From positions 1-32,886 of the forward strand of contig JAHDHG010000009.1 in the NCBI GenBank assembly GCA_020631435.1: DNA of 32,886 nt, in the 5' to 3' direction. The stretch's first letter is position 1, and each line of letters begins with the position of its first letter. The DNA is from Bacteriovoracaceae bacterium (lineage in GTDB: Bacteria > Bdellovibrionota > Bacteriovoracia > Bacteriovoracales > Bacteriovoracaceae). Below are positions 14,838 to 23,335 of the stretch, in pieces. The position numbers and the translations under genes were made by a program. The notes beneath the pieces were generated by a model, which was not told the origin of the DNA, did no database searches, and was given only the letters and a program-made list of their open reading frames with translations.

Positions 14838-17800
14838 TTATTGAAGTTGTACGGACACGGCCTTAGAAACTCCCGGTTCTTGCATCGTAATACCATAAAG
14901 CTTATCGTTGAGCTCCATAGTCTTCTTATTATGCGTAATGAGGATAAACTGTGATTCAGAGCTCATTTCCCTTAGAAGTTGGTTAAACCTTCCGACATTA
15001 GCATCATCTAACGGAGCATCAACCTCGTCAAGAAGGCAAAAAGGTGACGGTTTTACTAAGAATATAGAGAAAATTAAAGCAACTGCAGTTAAGGCCTTTT
15101 CACCACCAGACATTAGGTTTATGTTCTGCATTTTCTTTCCTGGAGGAGAAGCAATAATTTCCACACCGAAGTCTTCTTCGACTAAACTTCCATGCATTTG
15201 AAGTTTAGCACTTCCTCCACCAAAGATAATCGGAAAGACTTGTTCAAACTTACCATTAACTTCATCAAAGGCAATTTTGAATCTCTCTTTTGATTTATGA
15301 TCAATATGCTCAATTGCTCTCATTAAATCATCAATTGATTTTCTGAGCTCTTCTTCTTGGTCTTTTAAGAAGTCATATCTTTTCTTCTTTTCATCATAAT
15401 CGCTTACAGCTTCCCAATTTACATGACCAAGTCTATTTAATTGAGACTTATAATTTTTCAATCTGTCTTTAACTTCTGAAACTTGACCAGGGAATTTCTT
15501 ATTAAATTCATATTTCTCAGGCTGCATTCTCTTGGCACCATCAATGGTCTCCACATAAAACATATTATTAATATCTTTAAGTACCTCTAAGGATTCAATC
15601 TCAAGATACTCAGTAATTACTTTCCTTAAATCTACTTTAAACTGCTCAAAGATATCTCTAACATTTAACTCTTCATCTTCAATAGCTTTTTCTAATTTTA
15701 AATTTTTCTCTAAAATCAACTTATCTGATTTAGAAACTGCCTGGTTGAGTTTTTGGATTTCTTTTTCACTTTTTTCTAACCCATTTGAAAGAATATTCAG
15801 CTCTTCTTTTAATTTAGAAAGGGCAGTTTCTTTAATTCCAAGACTTCCGGAAAGTTCAGAAATTCTATCAGAATACTCTGATTCTTTTTCATTAATCTCT
15901 TTAACAGCTGCTTCATTTTCACTGATACTATTCTCTAGAGTTTCAATTTTTTCTTCAGCCTTAATCTTTTGATCAGACATATCTTCAATTAAACTCTTTA
16001 GTTCATCTTTTCGGGATACAGAAGCTTTTAATTCGGTTTTAATTTTGATCAACTCTTCTTGCTTTTCATGAAAAATACTTTTAGATTCTTCATATTTCTT
16101 AATGATTTCATCTTTTAGAACAGACAGGTTTTCTTTCTCAGCTGCTATTTTTTTCTTTTCATTATGACATTGATCTTCAGTCTCACTCAAAGTAAATCTC
16201 TCAGCAGAAAGTAGCTTATTCTTTTTTTCTAAAGAACTTAGCCTATCTTGATTTACATTAAACTGTTTCGAGCTTGAATTTAGTTGAGCTTTTAGAGTTA
16301 ACACTTGATCTTTTTTATCTTGGGCCTTGGAAGCTATTTCTTTATGCTCTTCTTTTTTTATAGAAAGATCTGCCGAAGTCTTTGTTAGGTTCTTTTCAAG
16401 TTCTTTCATTCTATCAGAACAGCTTTCCAGCTCTTCAACTGCTTTTTTATAATCAAGATCTCTCTTAAAAAAAGAAACTTCTTCAGCTTCTTTAAACTCT
16501 GAAATAAAAACCTCTCCCACTTTACGTTGAAGAGTATAACCATTATCTGTACTTGCTAAAAATCCATCAGGACATTCAGAAGTATCTACAATGAAATAGC
16601 TTAAGAAATTTCTAACTTTTTCATCAGAACATCCAACGACCTTATCTAAAGTTTTATAATCCTCAGCTTTCGGGTTGTATTCTACCTCTTTTAAAATTTG
16701 AAGGTTTGCTTGTTGCTCATGTGCCCAATCTGAAATTTCTTCTTCATCACCATTACCCACCATAATGTTTAGATAAGGAGCTAAAAGATTATTCACAATA
16801 GTTTCATTTTCTTCAGAAACAACAATACAAGTTTTAAGCTGCTTGAAATCTGAACCTAGCTTTGATTCTAAGAATTTATCATTCGCATTATTTAAAATTT
16901 CTTTCAAAGCACCTGTTTTAGCAATTAAAGATGCTTGAACTTGTTCTTTTTCTCTTAACTCATCATCTATTTCAGAAACTTTTAGTTCTAAATTTTCAAT
17001 AGATTTAATTAACTGAAGTTTTCTATTCTCTAGCTTTTCAAACTCTTGCTCATTAACTTCAAGCTCTTTTCTATTATCAGCATCTTGATTGTTTACTTCT
17101 AAGTAGTAGGCTTCTAATTCCTGAATTTCAGAAACAATATTATCAAGCATCTGTGCTTTATTTTCTTTTAATGCTTGAGTCTTTGTGAGTTCTGTTTCAA
17201 CTCTCGAAGCTTTCTTTTCTAATTCTGTTTCTTTGCTAGAGAATTCAAGAAACTCTTTTTCATTATTTTTAAAATTCTCTTCAGCACTTTTTAATTCATC
17301 TTCTAAGAATTTAATATCATTCTGAGCATTAGAATCAGGACTCTCTATATTTGAGAGTTTTTGATCAAGTTCTTTAATCTTTTCAGATCTAGATTCAATC
17401 ACTTGATTCAACTCTTCAATTTCCAACCTTTTTTCTTCTATATAACTATTTTTTTCTTCAAAAGATTTCTTAGAAAAATTAAATTTTTCTTCTAAAGAGA
17501 CCAACTCCATTTTAGATTCATTAAATTTTTCTTGATCTTGATCAATTTTATCGATCAATTGAGTTTTCTCATTTTTCTCAGTTTCAATCTCTGCTTCTAA
17601 TGTATTTAATCTAACTTTGTTATCTTCCAAACCAGCGGATAACTCTTCTATACTCTTAGAATAATCTCTTATCTTCTCAATCAGATCTAGTTCTTTATGA
17701 CTAGAAACAGTGAGGCTAGCCTTTTTAATTTTATCTCTTAGAGATCTCGCTCTTTCCGCTTTCTCTGCTTGCCCTTCAAGAGTTTTTAATTGTTTATAAA

Positions 17801-18410
17801 TTTCTTTCTTCAGATCACTAATTCTCTCTAAATTAGTATTCGTTTGATCAATTTTTCTTAATGACTCTTTCTTTCTAACTTTAAATTTAGTAATCCCAGC
17901 AACTTCTTCAATCATTACTCTACGTTCAACAGGCTTCGCTTTTACTAATCTATCAATTTCACCCTGAGCAATAATAGAATAAGATTTAGCTCCGGCTCCG
18001 GTATCCATAAATACTTCTTGGATATCCTTAAGCCTCGCTGGCATATTATTAATTCGATATTCAGTATCTCCGTTTTTATATAATTTTCTTGTTAATTGAA
18101 TTTCATTCGGGCTTACAACTTTTGAACCTATATGAATGTGTTTTTTCTTCGTGTTATTTAAAACAAGAGAAACTTCTGCAAAAGATCCTGGAGAATATTT
18201 TTTTGAACCAGAGAAAATAAGATCACTCATCTTAGTTCCTCTAAGGTGCTTAGCTGATTGCTCACCCATGACCCAAAAAAGTGCATCAACAATATTTGAT
18301 TTACCACATCCATTAGGGCCAACAATACCAGTAATCCCATCATCGAAGTGAATAGTTGTATGGTCTTTAAAGGATTTAAAGCCCTGAATATGCATTCTTT
18401 CTAATTTCAT
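14838..18410 (-). CDS. smc: chromosome segregation ATPase SMC
   Basis: A 1190-residue SMC protein, full length for the bacterial family; it forms a ring with ScpA/ScpB that compacts and segregates chromosomes. The N-terminal head has the Walker A GPNGCGKSNIVDALFWVMGE, followed by SGSKKYSPGSFAEVSLV and the QGEID(R)LV signature region. Residues ~165-500 and ~650-1000 are long antiparallel coiled coils flanking the hinge (about 505-640). The C-terminal head has the ABC signature NLMSGGEKALTAVALIF and Walker B FCLLDEVDAPLDDANVGRF. TTGGAGAACC precedes the ATG. It heads a two-gene unit with lolA. Confidence 0.98.
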   Translation of the reverse strand: MKLERMHIQGFKSFKDHTTIHFDDGITGIVGPNGCGKSNIVDALFWVMGEQSAKHLRGTKMSDLIFSGSKKYSPGSFAEVSLVLNNTKKKHIHIGSKVVSPNEIQLTRKLYKNGDTEYRINNMPARLKDIQEVFMDTGAGAKSYSIIAQGEIDRLVKAKPVERRVMIEEVAGITKFKVRKKESLRKIDQTNTNLERISDLKKEIYKQLKTLEGQAEKAERARSLRDKIKKASLTVSSHKELDLIEKIRDYSKSIEELSAGLEDNKVRLNTLEAEIETEKNEKTQLIDKIDQDQEKFNESKMELVSLEEKFNFSKKSFEEKNSYIEEKRLEIEELNQVIESRSEKIKELDQKLSNIESPDSNAQNDIKFLEDELKSAEENFKNNEKEFLEFSSKETELEKKASRVETELTKTQALKENKAQMLDNIVSEIQELEAYYLEVNNQDADNRKELEVNEQEFEKLENRKLQLIKSIENLELKVSEIDDELREKEQVQASLIAKTGALKEILNNANDKFLESKLGSDFKQLKTCIVVSEENETIVNNLLAPYLNIMVGNGDEEEISDWAHEQQANLQILKEVEYNPKAEDYKTLDKVVGCSDEKVRNFLSYFIVDTSECPDGFLASTDNGYTLQRKVGEVFISEFKEAEEVSFFKRDLDYKKAVEELESCSDRMKELEKNLTKTSADLSIKKEEHKEIASKAQDKKDQVLTLKAQLNSSSKQFNVNQDRLSSLEKKNKLLSAERFTLSETEDQCHNEKKKIAAEKENLSVLKDEIIKKYEESKSIFHEKQEELIKIKTELKASVSRKDELKSLIEDMSDQKIKAEEKIETLENSISENEAAVKEINEKESEYSDRISELSGSLGIKETALSKLKEELNILSNGLEKSEKEIQKLNQAVSKSDKLILEKNLKLEKAIEDEELNVRDIFEQFKVDLRKVITEYLEIESLEVLKDINNMFYVETIDGAKRMQPEKYEFNKKFPGQVSEVKDRLKNYKSQLNRLGHVNWEAVSDYDEKKKRYDFLKDQEEELRKSIDDLMRAIEHIDHKSKERFKIAFDEVNGKFEQVFPIIFGGGSAKLQMHGSLVEEDFGVEIIASPPGKKMQNINLMSGGEKALTAVALIFSIFLVKPSPFCLLDEVDAPLDDANVGRFNQLLREMSSESQFILITHNKKTMELNDKLYGITMQEPGVSKAVSVQLQ

Positions 18411-18445
18411 GGTTCTCCAAATAACAGCTAAATATTAGTGGTTTG

Positions 18446-18474
18446 ATTATAAAATAGAGTGCCCCTATTGTGGA
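18446..18474 (-). promoter_or_regulatory. predicted smc promoter
   Basis: On the minus strand TCCACA (18474-18469) and TATAAT (18451-18446) are separated by 17 bp; the -10 is a perfect consensus and the -35 matches 4 of 6. The start would be near 18439, giving a leader of about 30 nt before smc. The rest of the 139-bp gap shows only a direct repeat of GCGATGA. Confidence 0.5.
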
Positions 18475-18549
18475 GAAATAACATCAAGATAACGCGATGA
18501 GAGCGATGACATTATCTATCTTTACCCGACGTGTTAACGATCTGGAAAA

Positions 18550-19830
18550 CTATTCAAATTCTTTTTGAGTTAAAGTTCCAAGAAAGACTAATCCAGGAAT
18601 AGCTATAATTGCACAGGTTACGTAAAAATTTATATATCCTGTATGCTGCATGTCGCTAAAAATAACTGGACTGGTTTTGAAGTATTCAATCAAAGAGCCT
18701 GCTGCTCCAGAAAAAATAGTTCTCCCGAGTGAAGCCAAAGACGCAAAAAGAGCATATTGAGAGGCTGTAAATCTTTTGTTGGTGAGATGTCCCATAAAAC
18801 CAACTAAAGCAGCTGTCCCAATACCTGAAGCAAAGTCTTCTAGAAAAACAATTGCTCCTAAACTTGTTTGAGTAGCTACAAAGGCAAGCCCTGCGAAAAG
18901 AGCTGTAGTAATTGCTTGGGTAATCCCTGCGAACCAAAGAGTAACTTTATAGCCAAGCTTATAAATCATGGATCCACCCACAATTAATCCAGCTAATGTA
19001 GAAAAAAGCCCAACGGTTGAAGCGATAGCTCCTATCTCTTTATTAGCAAAACCAAGATCAGCATAAAATGGTCTGCTCATAGACCCTGCAATAGAATCTC
19101 CTAATTTAAAGAAGAAGATAAAAGCTAGAATTAGAAAAGAATTGTTTCTTTTTAAGAATTCAAAAAATGGATTCACTATACTATCAAGTAAGGTTTTTTC
19201 TTGAACAGCTTGATACTCTGGTTCATCTGCCCAAAGAGTCGCTAAAATTCCCACTCCCATAAAAGCAGCAAGCATTAAAAACATTTGATTAAAACTCCAT
19301 CCCCATGTGTCTTGATCAACAACCCAAATTCCAAATCCAGAAGCAACCCACATCGCAATTCTGTATCCATACACTCCTAAAGATGCTCCAATTCCAAGCT
19401 CTTCAGAATCTAATATTTCATTTCTATAAGCGTCTACTGCAACATCTTGTGAAGCACTAAAAAAACAAAGTAATATTCCTGCTATAGCAATAAAACTTAA
19501 TGACTTACTTGGATCTCCAAAAGATAAAAGAACAAATGAACCAGCTAAGCATACTTGAGTGATTAAAAGCCAAGATCTTCTTCTACCGAATTTCCTGAAA
19601 GGTGTATATCTATCAAAAAAGAAGGCCCAGAGAAAGTTAAAAGAATAAGATGTAGCAATCCAGGAGAACAGACCAATCTTAGGAAGATCAATTTCATATC
19701 TTCTTAACCACAATTTAATACTTGCATAGACAACCATGATGGGAAGCCCGCTAGAAAATCCAAGTAAAAAAACTGTAATAAATTTTTTAGGATCAGATAA
19801 TATTGTTGAAAGACTTTTCTTTTTTTCCAT
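18550..19830 (-). CDS. ampG: AmpG-like MFS transporter (muropeptide permease)
   Basis: A 426-residue, 12-helix major facilitator protein of the AmpG branch, whose members import anhydromuropeptides from peptidoglycan breakdown. Supporting segments are FLLGFSSGLPIMVVYASIK, IGLFSWIATSYSFNFLWAF with the FFDRYTPFRKFGRRRSW loop between helices 2 and 3, SASQDVAVDAYRNEIL in helix 4-5 (AmpG-type S-x-Q-D-x-x-x-D-A-Y-R), and FFKLGDSIAGSMSRPFYADL in the second half. Substrate is inferred from family likeness; other AmpG-like permeases carry siderophores or coenzyme A-type compounds. In a peptidoglycan-degrading predator such import would be useful. Ribosome-binding site is weak. The next gene lies 20 bp upstream on the same strand. 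Confidence 0.75.
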   Translation of the reverse strand: MEKKKSLSTILSDPKKFITVFLLGFSSGLPIMVVYASIKLWLRRYEIDLPKIGLFSWIATSYSFNFLWAFFFDRYTPFRKFGRRRSWLLITQVCLAGSFVLLSFGDPSKSLSFIAIAGILLCFFSASQDVAVDAYRNEILDSEELGIGASLGVYGYRIAMWVASGFGIWVVDQDTWGWSFNQMFLMLAAFMGVGILATLWADEPEYQAVQEKTLLDSIVNPFFEFLKRNNSFLILAFIFFFKLGDSIAGSMSRPFYADLGFANKEIGAIASTVGLFSTLAGLIVGGSMIYKLGYKVTLWFAGITQAITTALFAGLAFVATQTSLGAIVFLEDFASGIGTAALVGFMGHLTNKRFTASQYALFASLASLGRTIFSGAAGSLIEYFKTSPVIFSDMQHTGYINFYVTCAIIAIPGLVFLGTLTQKEFE

Positions 19831-19850
19831 AAGAAAAGCCTAACACCCCC

Positions 19851-20732
19851 CTACCGTTGAAACAAATTAGAATTATAAAATCTTGCAATTGCGGCCTTGC
19901 TTTGTATCCCCCGGGGAAAACCATCATGTGCCAAATGAGCAACTTTCTTTCTAAAACTCAGCAGTGTATTCTGATCAGCATACGAAAATTTAACTCCTCT
20001 CAAAGAAAAAGCTCCTCTAGTTTGTCTTTGATAATAATTTTTCCAATTATCCACATTCTTTAAGGAAAAATCGCTAAAATTATCTTTCCCAAACAATTCC
20101 AACGATTTTGGAATTGCATCAAATGTAAGCATAGAGTTTATTTGTACATTTAAAGCTTCTAGTTTTTTAGCAAAAAAAATCGACTCAAAAGCCCCCCAAC
20201 TAAATCCCATTAAATGAACTCTGCTTCTATTATCTTTTTTAGAAAATTTAAGTGCTTTTATTTTATTAAAACAATTTAAGGCTTCATTAAGTCCGTTTTG
20301 AGGGAAATATAATAAGTGATACCCAGAACGATTAGGAAGAGAGAAATCTAATCGTCCTTCATATTTTTTATTATATGAGATAAATGATTTAACAAAATAA
20401 GAGATCAAGCCAAAGTTTTTTTGATCAAAGAACTTATTATATACTTTTACATATCTTGTATATTGATTCTGAGTTATTAAATGCTTCTTTGATTTGAATC
20501 TAGAAAACTCATTATGCTCTTCAAATATTTTATAGATATAAAACTTTCTTAAATCATATTGAAAGGTTCCTTCAAAAAGAAACAAGAGAGGCTTTTCTTT
20601 TTTCTTAATTAATTCAATGTCACAAGTATTTAAGTTTTCATATTTTGGAGTTCTTAACTTATAAATGAGATTTTCAAAACTTGAAGCATAAGTACTAATC
20701 ATTAAGAAATAGAAAACTAGAAATTTGAACAT
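19851..20732 (-). CDS. secreted alpha/beta-hydrolase-like protein
   Basis: A 293-residue protein with a signal peptide (MFKFLVFYFLMISTYAS). The ATG at 20732 is preferred over an in-frame TTG five codons upstream. The middle shows a lipase-type nucleophile elbow, HLMGFSWGAFESIFFAKKL (G-x-S-x-G, Ser about residue 182). Candidate partners are Asp in SMLTFDAIPKS and His in AHLAHDGFPRG. The N-terminal PLLFLFEGTF could be the oxyanion-hole strand. These fit an alpha/beta hydrolase, but no subfamily or substrate is recognised. It starts 26 bp after the birA stop and lies in line with the transporter gene, suggesting a birA-hydrolase-transporter transcript. Confidence 0.6.
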   Translation of the reverse strand: MFKFLVFYFLMISTYASSFENLIYKLRTPKYENLNTCDIELIKKKEKPLLFLFEGTFQYDLRKFYIYKIFEEHNEFSRFKSKKHLITQNQYTRYVKVYNKFFDQKNFGLISYFVKSFISYNKKYEGRLDFSLPNRSGYHLLYFPQNGLNEALNCFNKIKALKFSKKDNRSRVHLMGFSWGAFESIFFAKKLEALNVQINSMLTFDAIPKSLELFGKDNFSDFSLKNVDNWKNYYQRQTRGAFSLRGVKFSYADQNTLLSFRKKVAHLAHDGFPRGIQSKAAIARFYNSNLFQR

Positions 20733-20757
20733 GTTATGAAATAGCAATTTCAGTACT

Positions 20758-21384
20758 TTATGAATATCTTAAACGCGCTGAGTAATACTTTTTTTCAGAC
20801 TCACCAATCTTAACTAGGGCTTCGCCATCATTTCCTATACCTTCAAATCTCACTAGATCACTATCTAAGAAAACATCTTTATTTAAATGATCACAAACTT
20901 TCATGAAATCTGATTGAATGTTCTTCACTTCGGTTGAATAAAGAAAATCTACCAAAGCTCTAATTTCAATATCCCTATTGATAAACCCATGTGGAAATTC
21001 AAATTCTTTGCTTTCAGTTTCAAAAATATTTATTCCAATGCCTACTAAGACCAGGTCATTATTAATATATTCACAAATAATCCCACCAACTTTCTTTCCA
21101 TTTAGAATTAAATCGTTAGGCCATTTAAGCTTTAAATCCAAGTCATCAAAATACTTACAAAGTAAAATCCCTATTTTAAGCGGGGTTAAAGTAGGAGAAT
21201 TACAAGGCCTAAACGTTAAGCTTAAAGCAAGAGAACCTTCAAAGTGAAACCATGATCTCCCTCGTTGACCAATTCCGTTAGTTTGGTTCTTAGTATGAAT
21301 AATTATTTTATTAAAGGAATCACTAACTTGGTTTTTAAGCTCTTCTTGAGTAGAATGACAGACATCTAAAGAGATGATTTTCAT
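20758..21384 (-). CDS. birA: biotin--[acetyl-CoA-carboxylase] ligase
   Basis: A 208-residue biotin protein ligase that activates biotin with ATP and attaches it to the carboxyl carrier protein of acetyl-CoA carboxylase. Key segments are HSTQEELKN near the start, GIGQRGRSWFHFEGSLALSL (the biotinyl-AMP loop, G-x-G-x-R-G-R-x-W-type), LKLKWPNDLILNGKKVGGI (with the catalytic Lys) and LVLVGIGINIF. It lacks the N-terminal DNA-binding domain of E. coli BirA, so it is a monofunctional enzyme and cannot repress biotin genes. Its start codon lies only 14 bp from the divergent rph start, so its promoter must reach into rph. Confidence 0.92.
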   Translation of the reverse strand: MKIISLDVCHSTQEELKNQVSDSFNKIIIHTKNQTNGIGQRGRSWFHFEGSLALSLTFRPCNSPTLTPLKIGILLCKYFDDLDLKLKWPNDLILNGKKVGGIICEYINNDLVLVGIGINIFETESKEFEFPHGFINRDIEIRALVDFLYSTEVKNIQSDFMKVCDHLNKDVFLDSDLVRFEGIGNDGEALVKIGESEKKYYSARLRYS

Positions 21385-21398
21385 AGGAGCATATTCCC

Positions 21399-22103
21399 AT
21401 GGCAGAGATTAGACGCCAAGAACCAAGAGAAATAAAAATTACCCCTCATATAAACCCTTACGCTGCTGGAAGTGTCATTGTTGAATGTGGAAATACTAAA
21501 GTTCATATTACTGCGAATTTAGCTGAAGAAGTTCCAAGATGGCTAAGAGGTCAAGGCAGAGGATGGGTCACTGCTGAGTATTCTATGCTCCCAGGCTCAA
21601 CACATGAAAGAATAAAAAGAGACAGAAAGGGAATATCTGGAAGAGCTCAGGAAATTCAAAGGTTAATAGCTAGATCTCTTAGAGCTGCTATAGATTTAGA
21701 AAAACTCGGTGAACAAATGATCACTATCGATTGTGATGTTTTAGTGGCAGATGGTGGGACTAGAACTACTTCAATTACTGGAGCTTACGTTGCATTAGAA
21801 CTTGCAATCAAAAAAATGATGAATGAAAAAATCATTAATCAAAATCCATTAATTCATCAAATCGCCGCATTAAGTGTAGGCATTGATAAAACTGGAAATA
21901 TTTTAGCTGATTTAAATTATGAAGAAGATTCAAGCTGTGAAACTGATATGAACATCGTGATGACAAAAGATGGAAACTTCGTTGAGGTTCAAGGTACTGC
22001 AGAAGGGCAGCCATTTTCTCCAGAAGAGTTTGCGCTTCTATTAAGCTGTGCCAAAAATGCTCTCAAAACTACTTTTGCAGCTCAAGATAAGGTTTTAAAT
22101 TGA
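21399..22103 (+). CDS. rph: ribonuclease PH
   Basis: A 234-residue phosphorolytic 3' exoribonuclease that trims tRNA precursors and structured RNAs; it works as a hexamer. Family motifs are complete: GSVIVECGNTKVHITANL, VPRWLRGQGRGWVTAEYSML, PGSTHERIKRDRKGISGR (RNA-binding arginines) and the phosphate-binding VADGGTRTTSITGAYVAL. Unlike the frameshifted allele of E. coli K-12, the C-terminus is intact (VEVQGTAEGQPFSPEEF). AGGAG lies about 10 nt before the ATG. The stop overlaps the start of rdgB by four bases (TTGA), so the two are coupled. Confidence 0.97.
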   Translation: MAEIRRQEPREIKITPHINPYAAGSVIVECGNTKVHITANLAEEVPRWLRGQGRGWVTAEYSMLPGSTHERIKRDRKGISGRAQEIQRLIARSLRAAIDLEKLGEQMITIDCDVLVADGGTRTTSITGAYVALELAIKKMMNEKIINQNPLIHQIAALSVGIDKTGNILADLNYEEDSSCETDMNIVMTKDGNFVEVQGTAEGQPFSPEEFALLLSCAKNALKTTFAAQDKVLN

Positions 22104-22684
22104 AAGTGATTCTTGCTAGTTCCAATGATCATAAAGTTGAAGAGTTTCAAGTATTATTTAAAGATTCATTAGAAATAGAAAAAGCAGATAAAATTGAAGT
22201 CATTGAAGATGGAACAAGTTTCTTTGAAAATGCTCACCTAAAAGCGAAAGCATATTTTGAAAAATATAAAAAACCGGTCCTTTCTGATGATTCTGGATTA
22301 TGCTTAGAAGCATTTCCATTAATTTTAGGAATTCATTCAGCTCGGTATAAGCCTGAATTGGCATCATATACTGATAAATGTATTGCATTAATTGATCATT
22401 ATAAAAATGAAGAAGTAAATAATTTCAACTCTCATTTCTCTTGCGTTCTATGCCTATATATTTCAGAAAAAGAAGTCTATTTTTTTGAGGGTATTTCTGA
22501 AGGTAAAATATCCCAAACTCTAAGAGGACATCAAGGATTTGGATATGATCCACTATTTATCCCTACCCATCATCCTGAACAAAAGTCATTTTCAGAAGAT
22601 TCTGAGTGGAAATTCGAAAATGGACACAGAGCAAAAGCAGTCCAAGAACTAAAGAAATTCCTCAAAGAAGCTAGACTGAGCTAA
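22100..22684 (+). CDS. rdgB: XTP/dITP pyrophosphatase (RdgB/HAM1 family)
   Basis: A 194-residue house-cleaning nucleotide pyrophosphatase that hydrolyses dITP, XTP and ITP to keep deaminated purines out of DNA and RNA. Signature segments: VILASSNDHKVEEFQ at the N-terminus, TSFFENAHLKAKAYFE, VLSDDSGLCLEAF (metal site) and GFGYDPLFIP near residue 150. It starts with TTG, whose last two bases belong to the rph TGA stop, with AAGG as a ribosome-binding site inside rph; the next in-frame candidate is GTG two codons later. The rph-rdgB pairing is common across bacteria. Confidence 0.95.
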   Translation: MKVILASSNDHKVEEFQVLFKDSLEIEKADKIEVIEDGTSFFENAHLKAKAYFEKYKKPVLSDDSGLCLEAFPLILGIHSARYKPELASYTDKCIALIDHYKNEEVNNFNSHFSCVLCLYISEKEVYFFEGISEGKISQTLRGHQGFGYDPLFIPTHHPEQKSFSEDSEWKFENGHRAKAVQELKKFLKEARLS

Positions 22685-22715
22685 AAGATTAAGTTACATT
22701 AGTTTTACTGATTTT

Positions 22716-22792
22716 CGGGGTGTAGCGCAGCCTGGTAGCGTAACTCGTTTGGGACGAGGAGGTCGGAGGTTCAAATCCTCTCACCCCGACCA
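22716..22792 (+). tRNA. tRNA-Pro (anticodon UGG)
   Basis: A 77-nt tRNA with the acceptor stem CGGGGTG/CACCCCG, D-arm GCGCAGCCTGGTAGCGT, anticodon loop TTTGGGA giving UGG, and T-arm GGAGGTTCAAATCCTCT. The 3' CCA is encoded. It resembles E. coli proM closely. The outermost anticodon-stem pair is an A-G mismatch. It lies 31 bp after rdgB. Confidence 0.97.
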
Positions 22793-22815
22793 TTGGTATT
22801 TCAATTAAATTTTTT

Positions 22816-22858
22816 CAAAAAAAAATCCTTGATACGTTTAATTACCAAGGATTTATTT
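22816..22858. terminator. bidirectional terminator
   Basis: AAATCCTTG (22823-22831) and CAAGGATTT (22846-22854) form a 9-bp stem with a 14-nt loop. An A-run on the left gives a strong T-run on the minus strand, ending the Cys-rich secreted protein transcript; the T-rich right side may also stop tRNA-Pro transcription. Confidence 0.75.
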
Positions 22859-22885
22859 TCTAATTAATTAAAATTTTTAAATTTA

Positions 22886-23323
22886 TTAATGAACTCTTCC
22901 TTCATCTCGACAAGCTTCATTCGTAATTGCTCCTTTAGCATGAATCACGAATTGCTCCGAAGGATCGGTACATTGTCCTTTAGAAAGAACTCCATGTGGG
23001 AACTTTCCATGAGCACAACTAAAAAATGCTGGAAATTTTTTCTTATAACAAAAACCAGGTCGACCTCTTAATACTCTAGGAACAGCACATGCTCCACCAT
23101 CTTTCAAAGAACTTTTAATAGATCTAGCTTCGCTACGAGACAAAAACTCTGAATCCAAACAAATTATTGATAAGTGTAAATTTCCAGCTTCAGAATTTGA
23201 AGGTTTAACAAATTGTCCTTTCAATTTTTCTTGGACTCCCGCTTTTCTAGAAACTGCTTGATCTGCTTCATTTCCGAGCGAGTTAAAAGTAATTATCAAT
23301 AAAAAAGTTAATATATGTTTCAT
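22886..23323 (-). CDS. small secreted cysteine-rich protein
   Basis: A 145-residue protein with a GGAG ribosome-binding site and signal peptide (MKHILTFLLIITFNSLGNE, cleavage near residue 18). The mature part has six cysteines concentrated between residues ~54 and ~140 (IICLDSEF, GGACAVPR, GFCYKK, FFSCAHG, KGQCTDP, NEACRDEG), consistent with up to three disulfides. No family is recognised. It begins 12 bp after the giant repeat-lipoprotein gene and is followed by the terminator at 22816-22858, so it is the last gene of that transcript and probably works with it in the envelope. Confidence 0.7.
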   Translation of the reverse strand: MKHILTFLLIITFNSLGNEADQAVSRKAGVQEKLKGQFVKPSNSEAGNLHLSIICLDSEFLSRSEARSIKSSLKDGGACAVPRVLRGRPGFCYKKKFPAFFSCAHGKFPHGVLSKGQCTDPSEQFVIHAKGAITNEACRDEGRVH

Positions 23324-23335
23324 TTTTTCTCCGTC

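Noticed and set aside
22716-22792. tRNA-Pro as a pseudogene because of an A-G pair at the top of the anticodon stem
   Set aside because: All other stems, loops, the anticodon and the encoded CCA are intact; one mismatch at this position is tolerated.
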